Source: Coix lacryma-jobi var. lacryma-jobi (taxonomy: Eukaryota; Streptophyta; Magnoliopsida; Poales; Poaceae). Taken from it: a stretch of 64,000 nt of DNA. Under the pieces are notes generated by a model. That model made no database searches. It was not told the DNA's origin and saw only the letters and a list, made by a program, of their open reading frames with translations. The position numbers and the translations under genes are program-made. Positions within the stretch are counted from its first letter, which is position 1. Each line of letters opens with the position of its first letter. Where the stretch lies: assembly GCA_009763385.1 (NCBI GenBank), contig CM019826.1, positions 100,366,348 to 100,430,347 on the forward strand. The letters run 5' to 3'. Positions 12,115 to 22,198 of the stretch are shown here, piece after piece.

Positions 12115-13753
12115 CTACCTCCCTCCTAATGTCATTTGCATTTTACCATTCCCCACATATATGCAAGCATCAACAATGTTCAAGAAAGGTCTACCTAAGG
12201 TTAGAGGCACATCTTTTCTATTTCCCATATCTAAAATCATGAAATCAGCAGGAACATAGAAGCCTCTAATTTGAACAGGTAAATCAGTTACTATCCCTTC
12301 TATATAGCAAGTGGATTGATCAGCTAGCACAACATAGGCAGATGTGGATGACATGGGTGGAAAGAACGAGTTTTCATAAAAATCTTTATATAGAATGTTC
12401 ACACTCGACCCTAAATCACACATGGCATTTTTAAAGACTTCACCAAAGATTGAGCATCTAATTATGGGACTACCAGGATCACCCTTTTTAACAGTCATGG
12501 TTTGATCTTCATAATAGTTAAAATATTATATTTCAACCATATTTGCAGTTTCCATGTCAGGTTTAGCAGGAATTTTGCCAGTTTCAAAAGATGGTATGAT
12601 AGCAGCAAGTTGAGCTAATTGGGTTTCTAACATCTTATTAAAACTTAATTGATTTTTCAGAGCAGATGAGATATCTTCCAATTTAGCATTTATATTCTCA
12701 AGGGTTTTATCATTTGACATTAATCTCTTATTCAAGAAATCAGTAGTTCTACCTTGTGAGTAAACTAAATTTTTCAAGAATGAGAAATTATCAGAATTCT
12801 GAAAGTTAGAGCGGGGGAATAAATTGTTACCTTGAGAATTTGCAGGCTGATTCCATCCTTGATTCTGTTGACGGAAACCGTTATTGTTGTTGATTTTGTT
12901 GATGAAGTTCAAATCTTCATGTAACTAGGGGCAGTGGTTCCCAGAATGTCCGGTTTCTCCATAGACTTCACAAGTCATGTAGGATTCCAGAGATTGGACA
13001 CTCTCTTGTTGGTTCATCTTCTCACAGCTGTCCAGCTTCTTTGCCAGCAGGTCCATCTTGGCCACGATCATGTCGGCCTCCTTAAGGGAATGCATACCTC
13101 GCTTACGGGGCTGCAGTCTCTCATCATTCCATCCTTGGTTCGACACCATCTTCTCTATGAGAGCCTTAGCATCTGCAACATTCAGAGAAAAGAATGCACC
13201 GCCGGCGGCGGCATCCAAATGGCTTCTAGAGAGTGGGGTTGGGCCATGGTAGAAGCTCTGGATCAATAGCCAGTCCTCCATACCATGGTGTGGACAAGAA
13301 GTGACGTACACTTGCATTCTCTCCCAAGCCTCGGAAATAGATTTCTCGGCTTGCTGCGTAAAGCTGGAGATTTTGTTGCGAAGAGCATTCGTCTTGCCCA
13401 TCGGAAAGAATTTGGCCGAGAAAAGCATTGGAACATTTGTCCCATGTGTCTACAATGTTGCGACTGGTATAGAACCATTGCTTCGCTTTTCCTAGAAGAG
13501 AAAAGGGAAAGAGACGAAGACGGATGGCTTCTTGGGTTATCCCCTTAATGGTGAAGGTGCCCCAAATCTCCAAAAATTGTTGGAGGTGAACATTGGCATC
13601 CTCATGAGCATTGCCACAGAACGGGCTAGCTTGGACCATCATGATCAGAGCCGGTTTCAACTCAAAATTGAGGGTGGCATCGATCACGTCTGGTCTTGTC
13701 GCTACATTGGCGGCAGAAGGAGCAGAAAACTCACGAATGGTCTTATTGGCCAT
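12115..13753 (-). pseudogene. gag and protease of element A
   Basis: Read from 13753, the N-terminus (MANKTIREFSAPSA) leads into the gypsy gag core LRLFPFSLLGKAKQWFY, which forms the particle shell. A frameshift near 13415-13425 moves the reading to another frame that continues with FFPMGKTNALRNKISSF, a partly degraded zinc knuckle region (CEVYGETGHSGNHC), and an asparagine- and glutamine-rich stretch. The protease follows with MCDLGSSVNILYK and ends at 12115; DLG in place of DSG or DTG is seen in Athila-type proteases. In-frame stops lie at 12925-12927 and 12526-12528. All hallmark regions are in order, so the gene decayed in place. Confidence 0.82.
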
Positions 13754-13940
13754 CGTGAAGATAGAACGAGATAAGAAAGAAAGAAGCTGAAGAAGATGAA
13801 GGAAAAAGATAAGAAGGACTAAGGAAAGAAAGAATGGGGTAAGATGGGATTAGCTAAGCGGGAGCTTAAGCGAAGATAAATTCAACACGGACTCAACCGA
13901 TACACCGATTGCCTTCCCCGGCAACGACGCCAGAAATGCT
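13754..13940 (-). other. Leader and primer-binding site of element A
   Basis: The PBS is at 13915-13932 and reads TGGCGTCGTTGCCGGGGA on the minus strand, 8 bp inside the LTR. It resembles the tRNA-Asp complementary PBS of Athila elements with one mismatch relative to element B. The rest is a purine-rich leader before gag. Confidence 0.78.
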
Positions 13941-14794
13941 TGTTGGTAGTTCTTAACTACACCTAGGATAGGGTAGCTAAAGTAGCTATCTACTAATGCC
14001 AAGCGGGGTTGTCAGTCCCGACACTAGTAGGAGCTAACTAGCGAGAATGCAATCTACCAGGAGGAGATTCTGCAAGCGCATAGAACTATCGTAGTAGCAC
14101 TTCCCTGGGAGTACCAGGTGTCGATTTATTTGATCCCAAAGGAAGGCTAGGGTGGTGTATGACTCGAGTCAAGGAGGGGTGAGAGTCAAAGAATAAGAAA
14201 AAGGAAAATGAGAGAGGAGAAGAGAGGAGATGAAAGGCTAGAAAGAATATATGGGTGGATAGGTAAGGATGAAATGGATGGTAAGGTAAGGTGGATGGAT
14301 AGATAGATAAGGGGAATAGGATAACTAATATAACTAACTAGTAACTACTAACTACTCCTAGATAACTACGAAGCAAGATAACTACGAAGCAAGATAGGCA
14401 AATGTCAATTAAGCAACCAAGTTAAGTATAGTTTTATTCCTATCTTATCAAGTATCGAGGCGTACTAGCCTTTACCAAGACTTAGGTTGAACGCTAGCAC
14501 AACGAGCCTTACTATTAAACTGGGCCAACTACGTGGTGGAATTCAAGGCGCACAGGGCTGTCACCACCTGCTTGCTACCACAGCTATCCGGGGGTCCAGC
14601 CGTATCTGAAGGTAAGTCTATAACTAAGCACCACGCTTAATTATATTCTAACTATCTCTACCCTAGCTTTGAATAGAGACACCCTTGCGGACGTCAAAGC
14701 AAATACTTGACTTAATAAGATAAACACTAAACTAACTAAGCAACCTATTGGCAAAGATCAAACACTAAGCTCACTAGAGATTAACTACTATGGC
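13941..14794 (-). repeat. 5' LTR of element A, piece 1 (next to PBS)
   Basis: It matches the first 850 bp of the LTR at 8364 almost base for base and stops at ATGGC (14790-14794), the TSD of element B. The remainder resumes at 25357. Confidence 0.92.
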
Positions 14795-16112
14795 TATTGA
14801 CGGTGCTTAAAGCATCATTTCACCATCAACATTTCACCCAAAACCAAGGTAAAACAACATAAAAAGTAGAAGATTTGGTTTATAACTAACCTATTTCCAC
14901 ATGTGCATAGTTTCTTATCTTAATGCAGGAAATAATCGAATTTGGGCCAAACAAGAGCACCAGGAGAAAGGCCAAGCCACTCTGGCCCATTTGGGCCTGA
15001 GTAGGGTGGCGGCCGCCACCTATTACTGGCGGCCCCCAGGTCACTCGTGCCAAAAGTGGCCCAAGCCACGTCATCGATCCATGGGAGTCAACTCAAGCTC
15101 AAATCCTGGCCATTGCACACTAAGGCGGTTTGATCCAAGGGCTAAGAAGAGTATCACCTGGATAGTGGGCTTTGGACACGTGTCTGAACCCTAACCAGCC
15201 CTCAAACTGACCTAGGAGAGCAAATGAAGACCGTTGGATGAATGGTGGTTGCAACGGACGGCTGAGAGGTGGCGGGCGCCAGGGTTTGGTGGCGGGCGCC
15301 ACCCCCTAAACCCTAACCGACCTCCCCCTCACTCTATAAGTACCCCCCTAGCTTCCTAGCACTATAAATAGGCCCTTTGAGCTCTCATTCGGAGAGCCTC
15401 ACATCATTCCTCACCATTTGGTTAGAGTAGCACACTTGCTATGATAGAGAGATTAGAGAGAGTGTGAGTGCCTCACTAGAAGAGGAGCTGGAGAGGAGAA
15501 GAGTAGAAGTCTGGAGAGTTCCGGAGTTGTCGGAGACCTCTGCTTCAATCTGCTCTGCGCTTCAACTTTGGTAACTTAGTATCTTATTTTATATTCAAGT
15601 ATTTACTTTCAGTACTTGTGTGTTTGTTTCATTGCTTGATATTAGTTTCAAGTGCTCTAGTTCTAGTACAGGGCTAGTAGTAGTAGTATATAGATTAAGT
15701 GTGGTACTTAGGCTATATATTGCCAGTGAATACGGCTAGGCCCTCGGATAGGTGTGGTAGCAAGCAGGTGGTGACAGCCCTGTGCGCCTTGAATTCCACC
15801 ACGTAGTTGGTCTAGTTTAACAGTAGGGCTCGTTGTGCTAGCGTTCAACCTAAGTCAGTGGTAAAGGCTAGTACGCCCACAATACACTAGTAAAGAACTT
15901 AAATCACTAGAAGTCTCATAGAACTAGGATCTACCCCAGTAGATAGTGCCTGTTCCCTTCATCTATCCTAGATTTCCTTACCCCCCTAGTTTTTCTCAAA
16001 ATCACTTCGCGTTCCTCGTGGATTTGATACCCCGGAATACTCTGAGGTGAAAAGCTACAACTGACAGCCGTGCGCTTGCGGTTTCTTCTGCGTGCCACCC
16101 CAGGTGTCAACA
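14795..16112 (+). repeat. 5' LTR of element B (1318 bp)
   Basis: It ends CAGGTGTCAACA before an 8-bp gap and the PBS. Two TATA boxes lie at 15334-15342 (CTATAAGTA) and 15362-15370 (CTATAAATA). Palindromic word GGTGGCGGCCGCCACC is at 15005-15020 and GGTGGCGGGCGCCA forms at about 15271-15303. The first 37 bases form an inverted repeat. The stretch around 15755-15860 is the reverse complement of sequence in the LTRs of element A. Confidence 0.92.
15334..15370 (+). promoter_or_regulatory. Tandem TATA boxes of the B 5' LTR
   Basis: CTATAAGTA at 15334 and CTATAAATA at 15362 are spaced 28 bp apart. The second and about 190 bp around it are missing from the 3' LTR. A similar pair lies in the A LTRs on the minus strand. 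Confidence 0.55.
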
Positions 16113-16120
16113 AGCTTTTC

Positions 16121-16138
16121 TGGCGCCGTTGCCGGGGA
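16121..16138 (+). other. Primer-binding site of element B
   Basis: TGGCGCCGTTGCCGGGGA, 8 bp after the 5' LTR, is complementary to the 3' end of tRNA-Asp as in Athila-type elements. Confidence 0.85.
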
Positions 16139-16189
16139 ACGGTAGCTGATTTTTGAGACTAGAGTTAGGATCATCTTTACCCTCTCCGC

Positions 16190-16693
16190 ATGGAGAATCA
16201 ATCTATCTTCCAATTCGCAGCTCCTAAGAGTTCGCGATTAGAGCCACATTTATCATCACAACCTATATATGCCGATAGTTACGAATTGTGTCCTGACTTT
16301 ATTAACAAAGTTCAGGAGAGCATGTTTACGGGATCAGAAAATCCCTACATACATCTACGTGAGTTTGAGCAAGTTTGTGCATGCTTGAACATTTCGGGCA
16401 TTTCACCTGACACTGTCAAGTGGAAGCTGTTTCCGTTCACTTTGACGGGAGCAGCTAAAACATGGCATGCTCGAACTGTGGGAAGTGCTAGAGGAGACTG
16501 GGGAACTTTACGGACCAAGTTTATCTTGACGTATTTCCCTGTCCACCGAGTGGTACGACTACGAGTAGAAGTGTTGACCTTTAGACAAAATGATAAGGAG
16601 ACATTAGGGGAGGCTTGGGACCGTTTTATTGGTTTAATCAATTCAGGACCCGATTTAGCCATACCCGATCCAGTGCTCCTTCAGCATTTTTAA
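16190..16693 (+). pseudogene. N-terminal gag of element B, truncated
   Basis: 168-codon frame starting MENQSIFQFAAPKSS after the PBS. It contains the gypsy gag core (VKWKLFPFTLTGAAKTWHA, FILTYFPVHRV, LGEAWDRFIGL). It ends at a TAA (16691-16693), after which the same frame continues straight into reverse transcriptase sequence. The gag C-terminus, zinc knuckle, protease and the first RT residues are therefore missing, by one deletion that joined gag to RT in frame except for the stop. The missing part in other Athila elements is well over 1 kb. Confidence 0.85.
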
Positions 16694-19318
16694 TCAATTC
16701 TGAAACTCTTGCACGCAAGAATTATTTATCCAGTTCCTTATAGTGAATGGGTAAGTCCCGTGCAAGTAGTTCCCAAGAAAGGAGGTATGACGGTCGTTAA
16801 AAATGAGAAAAATGAGTTAATCCCTCAACGTACTGTCACTGGATGGAGGATGTGTATAGACTATAGGAAGCTGAATAAAGCCACAAAGAAAGATCATTTC
16901 CCACTTCCTTTTATAGATGAGATGCTGGAGAGATTGGCAAACCATTCCTTCTTTTGCTTCCTGGATGGATATTCTGGTTATCACCAAATCCCAATCCATC
17001 CAGATGACCAAAGTAAGACCACTTTCACATGTCCGTATGGAACTTATGCCTATAGACGCATGTCCTTTGGACTTTGCAATGCGCCGGCATCTTTCCAACG
17101 ATGTATGATGTCCATCTTTTCTGACATGATTGAACAAATCATGGAGGTATTCACGGACGACTTTTCGGTCTATGGGAAAACCTTTGACGATTGCCTAGCC
17201 AATTTAGACAAAGTCCTCCAACACTGTGAAGAGAAGGACTTAGTTCTTAACTGGGAAAAGTGTCACTTCATGGTGCGGGAAGGAATTGTCCTAGGCCATC
17301 GAATTTCAGAACGTGGGATAGAAGTGGATAAAGCCAAAATCAATATAATTGAACAATTTCCACCACCCACTAATGTGAGAGAAATCCGAAGCTTCTTGGG
17401 CCATGCCGGCTTTTATAGAAGGTTTATTAAGGATTTCTCACAGGTCGGTAGACCCTTAACGAGCCTGTTAGCAAAAGACGTCCCGTTCAAATTTGACGAG
17501 GATTGTCTACAAGCTTTCAATATTTTGAAAAAGGCTCTAACTTCGGCACCAATCATCCAACCCCCAGATTGGAATTTGCCGTTCGAAATCATGTGTGATG
17601 CTAGTGATTATGCTGTGGGGGCCGTCCTTGGTCAAACTAAAGATAAGAAGCATTATGCTATTTCTTATGCTAGTAAGACCCTGACTGGCCCCCAGCTAAA
17701 CTATGCAACCACAGAAAAGGAACTTTTGGCTGTAGTCTTTGCCATAGACAAGTTTAGATCTTACTTAGTGGGAGCTAAGGTGATTGTTTATACCGATCAC
17801 TCTGCTCTGAAATATCTCTTCACTAAGAAAGATGCTAAACCAAGGTTGATCCGCTGGATCCTTCTCCTTCAAGAATTTGACCTAGAAATAAGAGACAAGA
17901 AAGGAGTAGAGAATTCAGTAGCTGATCACTTGTCTAGACTACAAGTCAATAATTCGAACAATCTCCCAATAAATGACTTTCTTCGCGATGATACCCTTTT
18001 AAAAGTCACATATACCAACCCTTGGTATGCAAACATCGTGAATTTTATAGTCACCGGCTATGTCGCGCCGGGGGAGAATAAAAAGAAACTGCTATATCAA
18101 AGCAGAACGCACATATGGGATGAACCATATCTCTATAAGGTCTGTGCAGATGGACTCTTGAGAAAATGTGTCCCCATAGAAGAAGCAACAAAAAGCATAG
18201 ATAGATGTCACTCCGCCGAATATGGAGGACACTATGGAGCTTTTCGGACACAAGCTAAAATACGGCAAAGTGGTTTTTATTGGCCATCAATGTACGAGGA
18301 CACAAAGAATTATGTTAGACGTTGTCCTCGTTGCCAAAAGCATGGTAACATTAATGCCCGAGATGCTATGCCTCTCGTGAACAATCTCCAAGTTGAGCTG
18401 TTTGATGTTTGGGGTATAGACTTCATGGGCCCCTTTCCTAAATCCTATGACGCCGAGTACATTCTTGTGGTTGTGGATTATGTCTCGAAATGGGTAGAAG
18501 CCATACCCTGTCGAGCGGCAGATGCTAAACATTCGAAGAAAATGTTCCAAGAAAACATCTTTCCTCGTTTTGGAGTTCCTAGACTAGTCATTAGTGACGG
18601 AGGCCATCATTTCATAGATAAGAGCTTCCGACATTTCTTAGCTAGTCAAGGAGTCCAACATAGTGCAGCCACTGCATACCACCCCCAAACAAGTGGACAG
18701 GCTGAAACGTCCAATAAACAAATAAAGACTATCTTGCAAAAGACGGTAGAAGAAATGGGAAAGGGATAAAAACATAAGTTACCCGAAGCTCTGTGGGCCT
18801 ATCAGACCGCCTATAAGACCCCGATTGGAATGTCCCCATACCAACTAGTTTATGGAAAAACTTGTCATCTTCCTGTTGAGCTTGAGTTCAAAGCTCATTG
18901 GGCCATTAAGAAATGGAACATGGACCTTGACCAAGCTGGCCAAAATAGGAAGATGCAAATTTCCGAACTAGAAGAATGGCGAGAGAAAGCCTATCATAGT
19001 GCCAAGCTCTATAAAGAGAAGACTAAGAGATGGCACGATAAACGGATCAAAAAGAAAGAGTTCGAAGTAGGAGAGAAAGTTTTACTCTTTAACTCCCGTG
19101 TTTGACATTTCGGACATGGTAAGCTTCGAAGCAAATGGGAAGGACCCTTCAAGGTTGTTGCAACCTCTTCCCATGGAGCCGTCACATTAGAAAGTGACGA
19201 TGGGCAAATCTTCAAAGTCAATGGACAAAGATTAAAAATATTCTATGACTTTGATAAAAATGAGCTAAATGAAATTGATATAATTAACTTTGAAGTAGCT
19301 CAAGCCCATGACAATTAA
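16694..19318 (+). pseudogene. pol of element B: RT, RNase H, integrase
   Basis: The RT begins near IIYPVPYSEWVSPVQVVPKKGG and shows WRMCIDYRKLN, DGYSGYHQI, MSFGLCNAPASFQR and the active site VFTDDFSVYG with the aspartates at 17156-17161. RNase H follows (MCDASDYAVGAVLGQ, TEKELLAVVFA, YTDHSALKYL, VADHLSRL). Integrase has a zinc region (H-H with CPRCQKHGN) and the core with WGIDFMGPF, VISDGGHHF and GQAETSNKQ. In-frame stops are TAA 18767-18769 and TGA 19103-19105, and the frame runs to a natural stop at 19316-19318. RT-RNase H is otherwise uninterrupted over 680 codons, so decay is recent or slight. Confidence 0.9.
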
Positions 19319-19720
19319 TGGATGGACCCAATTTACCCCTTGTCCTTTTCTTGCACCTAGTCCATCCAAAAACCACGAGAAAGGCCTCTTTAGGCCCAAC
19401 CAAGCCATTTCGACCTCGGGACTTTAAATTTTAGGAGGCTTACCTTCTCCCGCTCGATGCCCGTCGAAGGAGGAGTGGCGGCCGCCACTCCCAACTGGCG
19501 GCCGCCACCAAACCTTGGCGCCCGCCACACTAGGTGGCAGTTTAGAGGCCCCCCTCCACGTGGCAACTAATCCCGAGCTCGGGAGAGTGAAAGAAGGAGG
19601 AGATGAGGACGTGTTAGTTCATCTAAAGCTTATCCCTCCACTTCTCCCCCTTCTTAAAAGAAGAACTCCTTCTTATCCCTCCATCGACTCACGAAGTCCA
19701 GCCACGCCTCCTCCAAAACC
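19319..19720 (+). other. Spacer between pol and extra ORF of element B
   Basis: No gene is seen. The centre (about 19470-19540) is packed with palindromic words: GTGGCGGCCGCCAC, TGGCGGCCGCCA and TTGGCGCCCGCCA-like forms. The same words occur in the LTRs of A and B. Confidence 0.6.
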
Positions 19721-20560
19721 ATGTTGTCTCCACGGAAATCCGAGTCCTATAACCCTCAAGGATCCATCTCGTCCTCCACCAAAGCCATCATCCGATCTTT
19801 GATCGACGACGACATGGAGGTACTTGACGTGCCTCCTTTAGCAATGGTGCTGCCAGACGACACTTATGTCAAGGGGACACCACCGGAGGGCGCAGGGAAG
19901 GCACCAGCCACCACTCCAGTGGCGGGCGCCACCCCTGCTGGGCGGCCGCCAGGGGTGAAACGCACCCTGGCCTCGTCTCCGCTCCGTCTTCATCCTCCTC
20001 TAGTGGCGCCACCCGTGAAGAAATTGAGGACGCCCACTAGGCCGACCACAGGGGAGATCACCCTGAGGAAGTCTCCGGTTGTCAAGGCCAGGGGTGATGA
20101 AACACCCACTCCATCAAGGGTGAAATCTCGGGTCAGCTTTGGCTTGGATAGCCGCACCCGGAGCTATAGCCCCAATCCTAAGAGGGCTAAACTAGAGGTG
20201 TTTGGCGTGAGAATGCCCGATGGGCATTATGAGAAGAGGCTGCATGAGCGCGAGATGAGCACTCATGACTCCAATGGGTCGCTCTCTGAGCCATCCGTGC
20301 GCCACCGTCTCAACCCATCGCCGGTAGGAGTCCCCGGCGAGATGGAGCACAGCGGTGGTGAGGAGGGGTTAACCCTCGGAAAACTCGCCGCTGAGGTGAA
20401 GAAGAGCGCCCTGGAGGATCAAGTCGCAGAGATAGCCCTCTGGCGAATGGACATGGAGGATCGGTTCACCATCCTCCGCAAGGGCTGCACCTCGAAGATC
20501 AAGCGTCTCTTCAAAGAGACGGGCTTCGAGGATCTCTACGAGGCCCCTCCATTAGATTAG
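19721..20560 (+). CDS. Extra ORF downstream of pol in element B, unknown function
   Basis: An intact 279-codon frame starts MLSPRKSESYNPQGS and ends YEAPPLD. The first two thirds are rich in Pro, Arg, Lys, Ser and Thr and look disordered (SPLRLHPPLVAPPVKKLRTP, RTRSYSPNPKRAKLEVFG). The last 70 residues look helical and charged (LGKLAAEVKKSALEDQVAEI). There is no signal peptide or membrane segment, so although it sits where Athila elements carry an envelope-like ORF, it does not look like an envelope. It is unbroken while gag-pol has stops, which suggests either late selection or chance. Two GC-rich palindromic words lie inside the coding sequence at about 19920-19954. I do not recognise the family. 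Confidence 0.6.
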   Translation: MLSPRKSESYNPQGSISSSTKAIIRSLIDDDMEVLDVPPLAMVLPDDTYVKGTPPEGAGKAPATTPVAGATPAGRPPGVKRTLASSPLRLHPPLVAPPVKKLRTPTRPTTGEITLRKSPVVKARGDETPTPSRVKSRVSFGLDSRTRSYSPNPKRAKLEVFGVRMPDGHYEKRLHEREMSTHDSNGSLSEPSVRHRLNPSPVGVPGEMEHSGGEEGLTLGKLAAEVKKSALEDQVAEIALWRMDMEDRFTILRKGCTSKIKRLFKETGFEDLYEAPPLD

Positions 20561-22130
20561 ATTAGATTAGGATGTCTAGTTAGATTTTTAGTTTGATTTA
20601 GTTTAAGTTTAGTTTTGCTTGATTTAAATTTCAGATTGTTTAATTTTCAATTTAGAACTTTTGTTTAGGAAATTTTTATATAATGAATAAAATGACACCC
20701 TCCTTTTGTTTCCTTCATCAAGTTTGTTCAAATAAAAAGTACCAAAACTCCTAGTGTGGGAGAAATCCCCTCTCTAAACACCTCTGTAAAACGTGACAAA
20801 ATGTTCAAAGATGTAACCTGAACTTAGCCAGGTAACTATCACGCTGTTTGCAAGCCGCATGGGCCAAGGCCCATGGCGGCCGCCACTTATTACTGGCGAC
20901 CGCCAGGCCATTCTGCACCGAAACACACCCGGTGAACTCCTAAACCTATGTTTTAAATTCTGTACAATTGGGATCACTGGATGTCTCGGTTTGAACTAAA
21001 AATGCAGCTAGGAAATAAAAAAATGCTGAAACAATTTCTTTTGAATTGAGTGTTTACACGACATGTTATTCTACCTTTTATTCATGTGTAGTAGCCTACT
21101 CATTTTGATAGGGAAGTCAACCTAGGTTGTTGTTTGATAAGATATAGAAGTAGTAATTGAAATTGCATTAGTACTCTACTACAACCTTGGGAGTTTTTTT
21201 TATTTTGAAAACCAAAATTACCATGGTTCATGATCTTTCTTTCCTATCCACCTACCAGAGCCAAAATATTAGAGTATAGGAGAACAGCCCATAAAGCCTT
21301 CTAAATCAATCTTTGAGCTATGTCAAGAATAGTTGATCTAGGTAGAAGAGTTTAGTCATGCTCTAAAAGCCAAGGCAAACCATGCCTTTTTGAGAGAACT
21401 CTCACACTGAGAGTATACTGATGTAGTTCTCCTCCAAAATTTTGTTCTAAAAGAATTATATAAATTTTCTCATTCCTTCAAAGGACATGGCTATATAGTA
21501 TCTAAAAAAAAAGAGAAAATGCTCTCAAAATGACAAGTGTCCAAGTATTCAAAAAAAAAAGAACAAATGCTCTCAAAAGGACAAGTGTCCAAGTATTCAA
21601 AAAAAAAGAGATGCATATAGCCATGATCCTTGGTAAGAGAAGAGTTTCAAAAAGAACAAAGGAGTTGAGTTAGTCCACCTTATACCTTGGCTAGTGCATG
21701 ACTATACTCTCCCATGATCCTAAACTTGACTTAGCAATAAAAGAGAGATAGAAGTGTCTTACATTCCTTCCTTTCCCTATAAACTCCACATAAACCATAG
21801 GATAGACTCTGGCATTTTCTTTTGCCACAAAGTGAGGATATACACCATGAGTGCCTTGAGATTTAAAGAGAGATTCAATGAACCATGATTTTCATTTTCA
21901 AAATATCCTGAAACCCCAAGGTATGTAAAAGAGGAAAGTGTGTTTCTCTTGCTTGCAAGCTATTCTATCTCTCAACCGCCATAGGTATGATTTATTAGCC
22001 ACTTGGAAAGGTTACTAACATGAGTATAGGTAGTTGAACATCTTGTGTGAATGCTTAGTTCAATAAAATTGTTTCATTTCTTAAAGTCCATGCTTGCTCG
22101 GGACGACCAAGAGGTTAGTGTGGGGGAGCT
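20561..22130 (+). other. 3' untranslated region and PPT of element B
   Basis: AT-rich 1.57 kb without a supported gene. At about 21500-21612 a unit of roughly 57 bp (A run, then AATGCTCTCAAAA, GACAAGTGTCCAAGTATTC) is repeated in tandem two to three times, each with an A8-A10 run. A GC-rich palindromic word is at about 20874-20908. The PPT GTGGGGGAGCT (22120-22130) abuts the 3' LTR. Confidence 0.65.
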
Positions 22131-22198
22131 TGTTGATGGTGCTTAAAGCATCATTTCACCATCAACATTTCACCCAAAACCAAGGTAAAACAACATAA

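Noticed and set aside
14799..14832. LTR boundary of B at the inner CACCATCAACA copy
   Set aside because: TSD ATGGC fits only if the LTR begins at 14795; the inner copy is the second arm of the terminal inverted repeat.
19721..20560. Envelope gene of element B
   Set aside because: No signal peptide, membrane helix or cysteine pattern is visible; only the position agrees.
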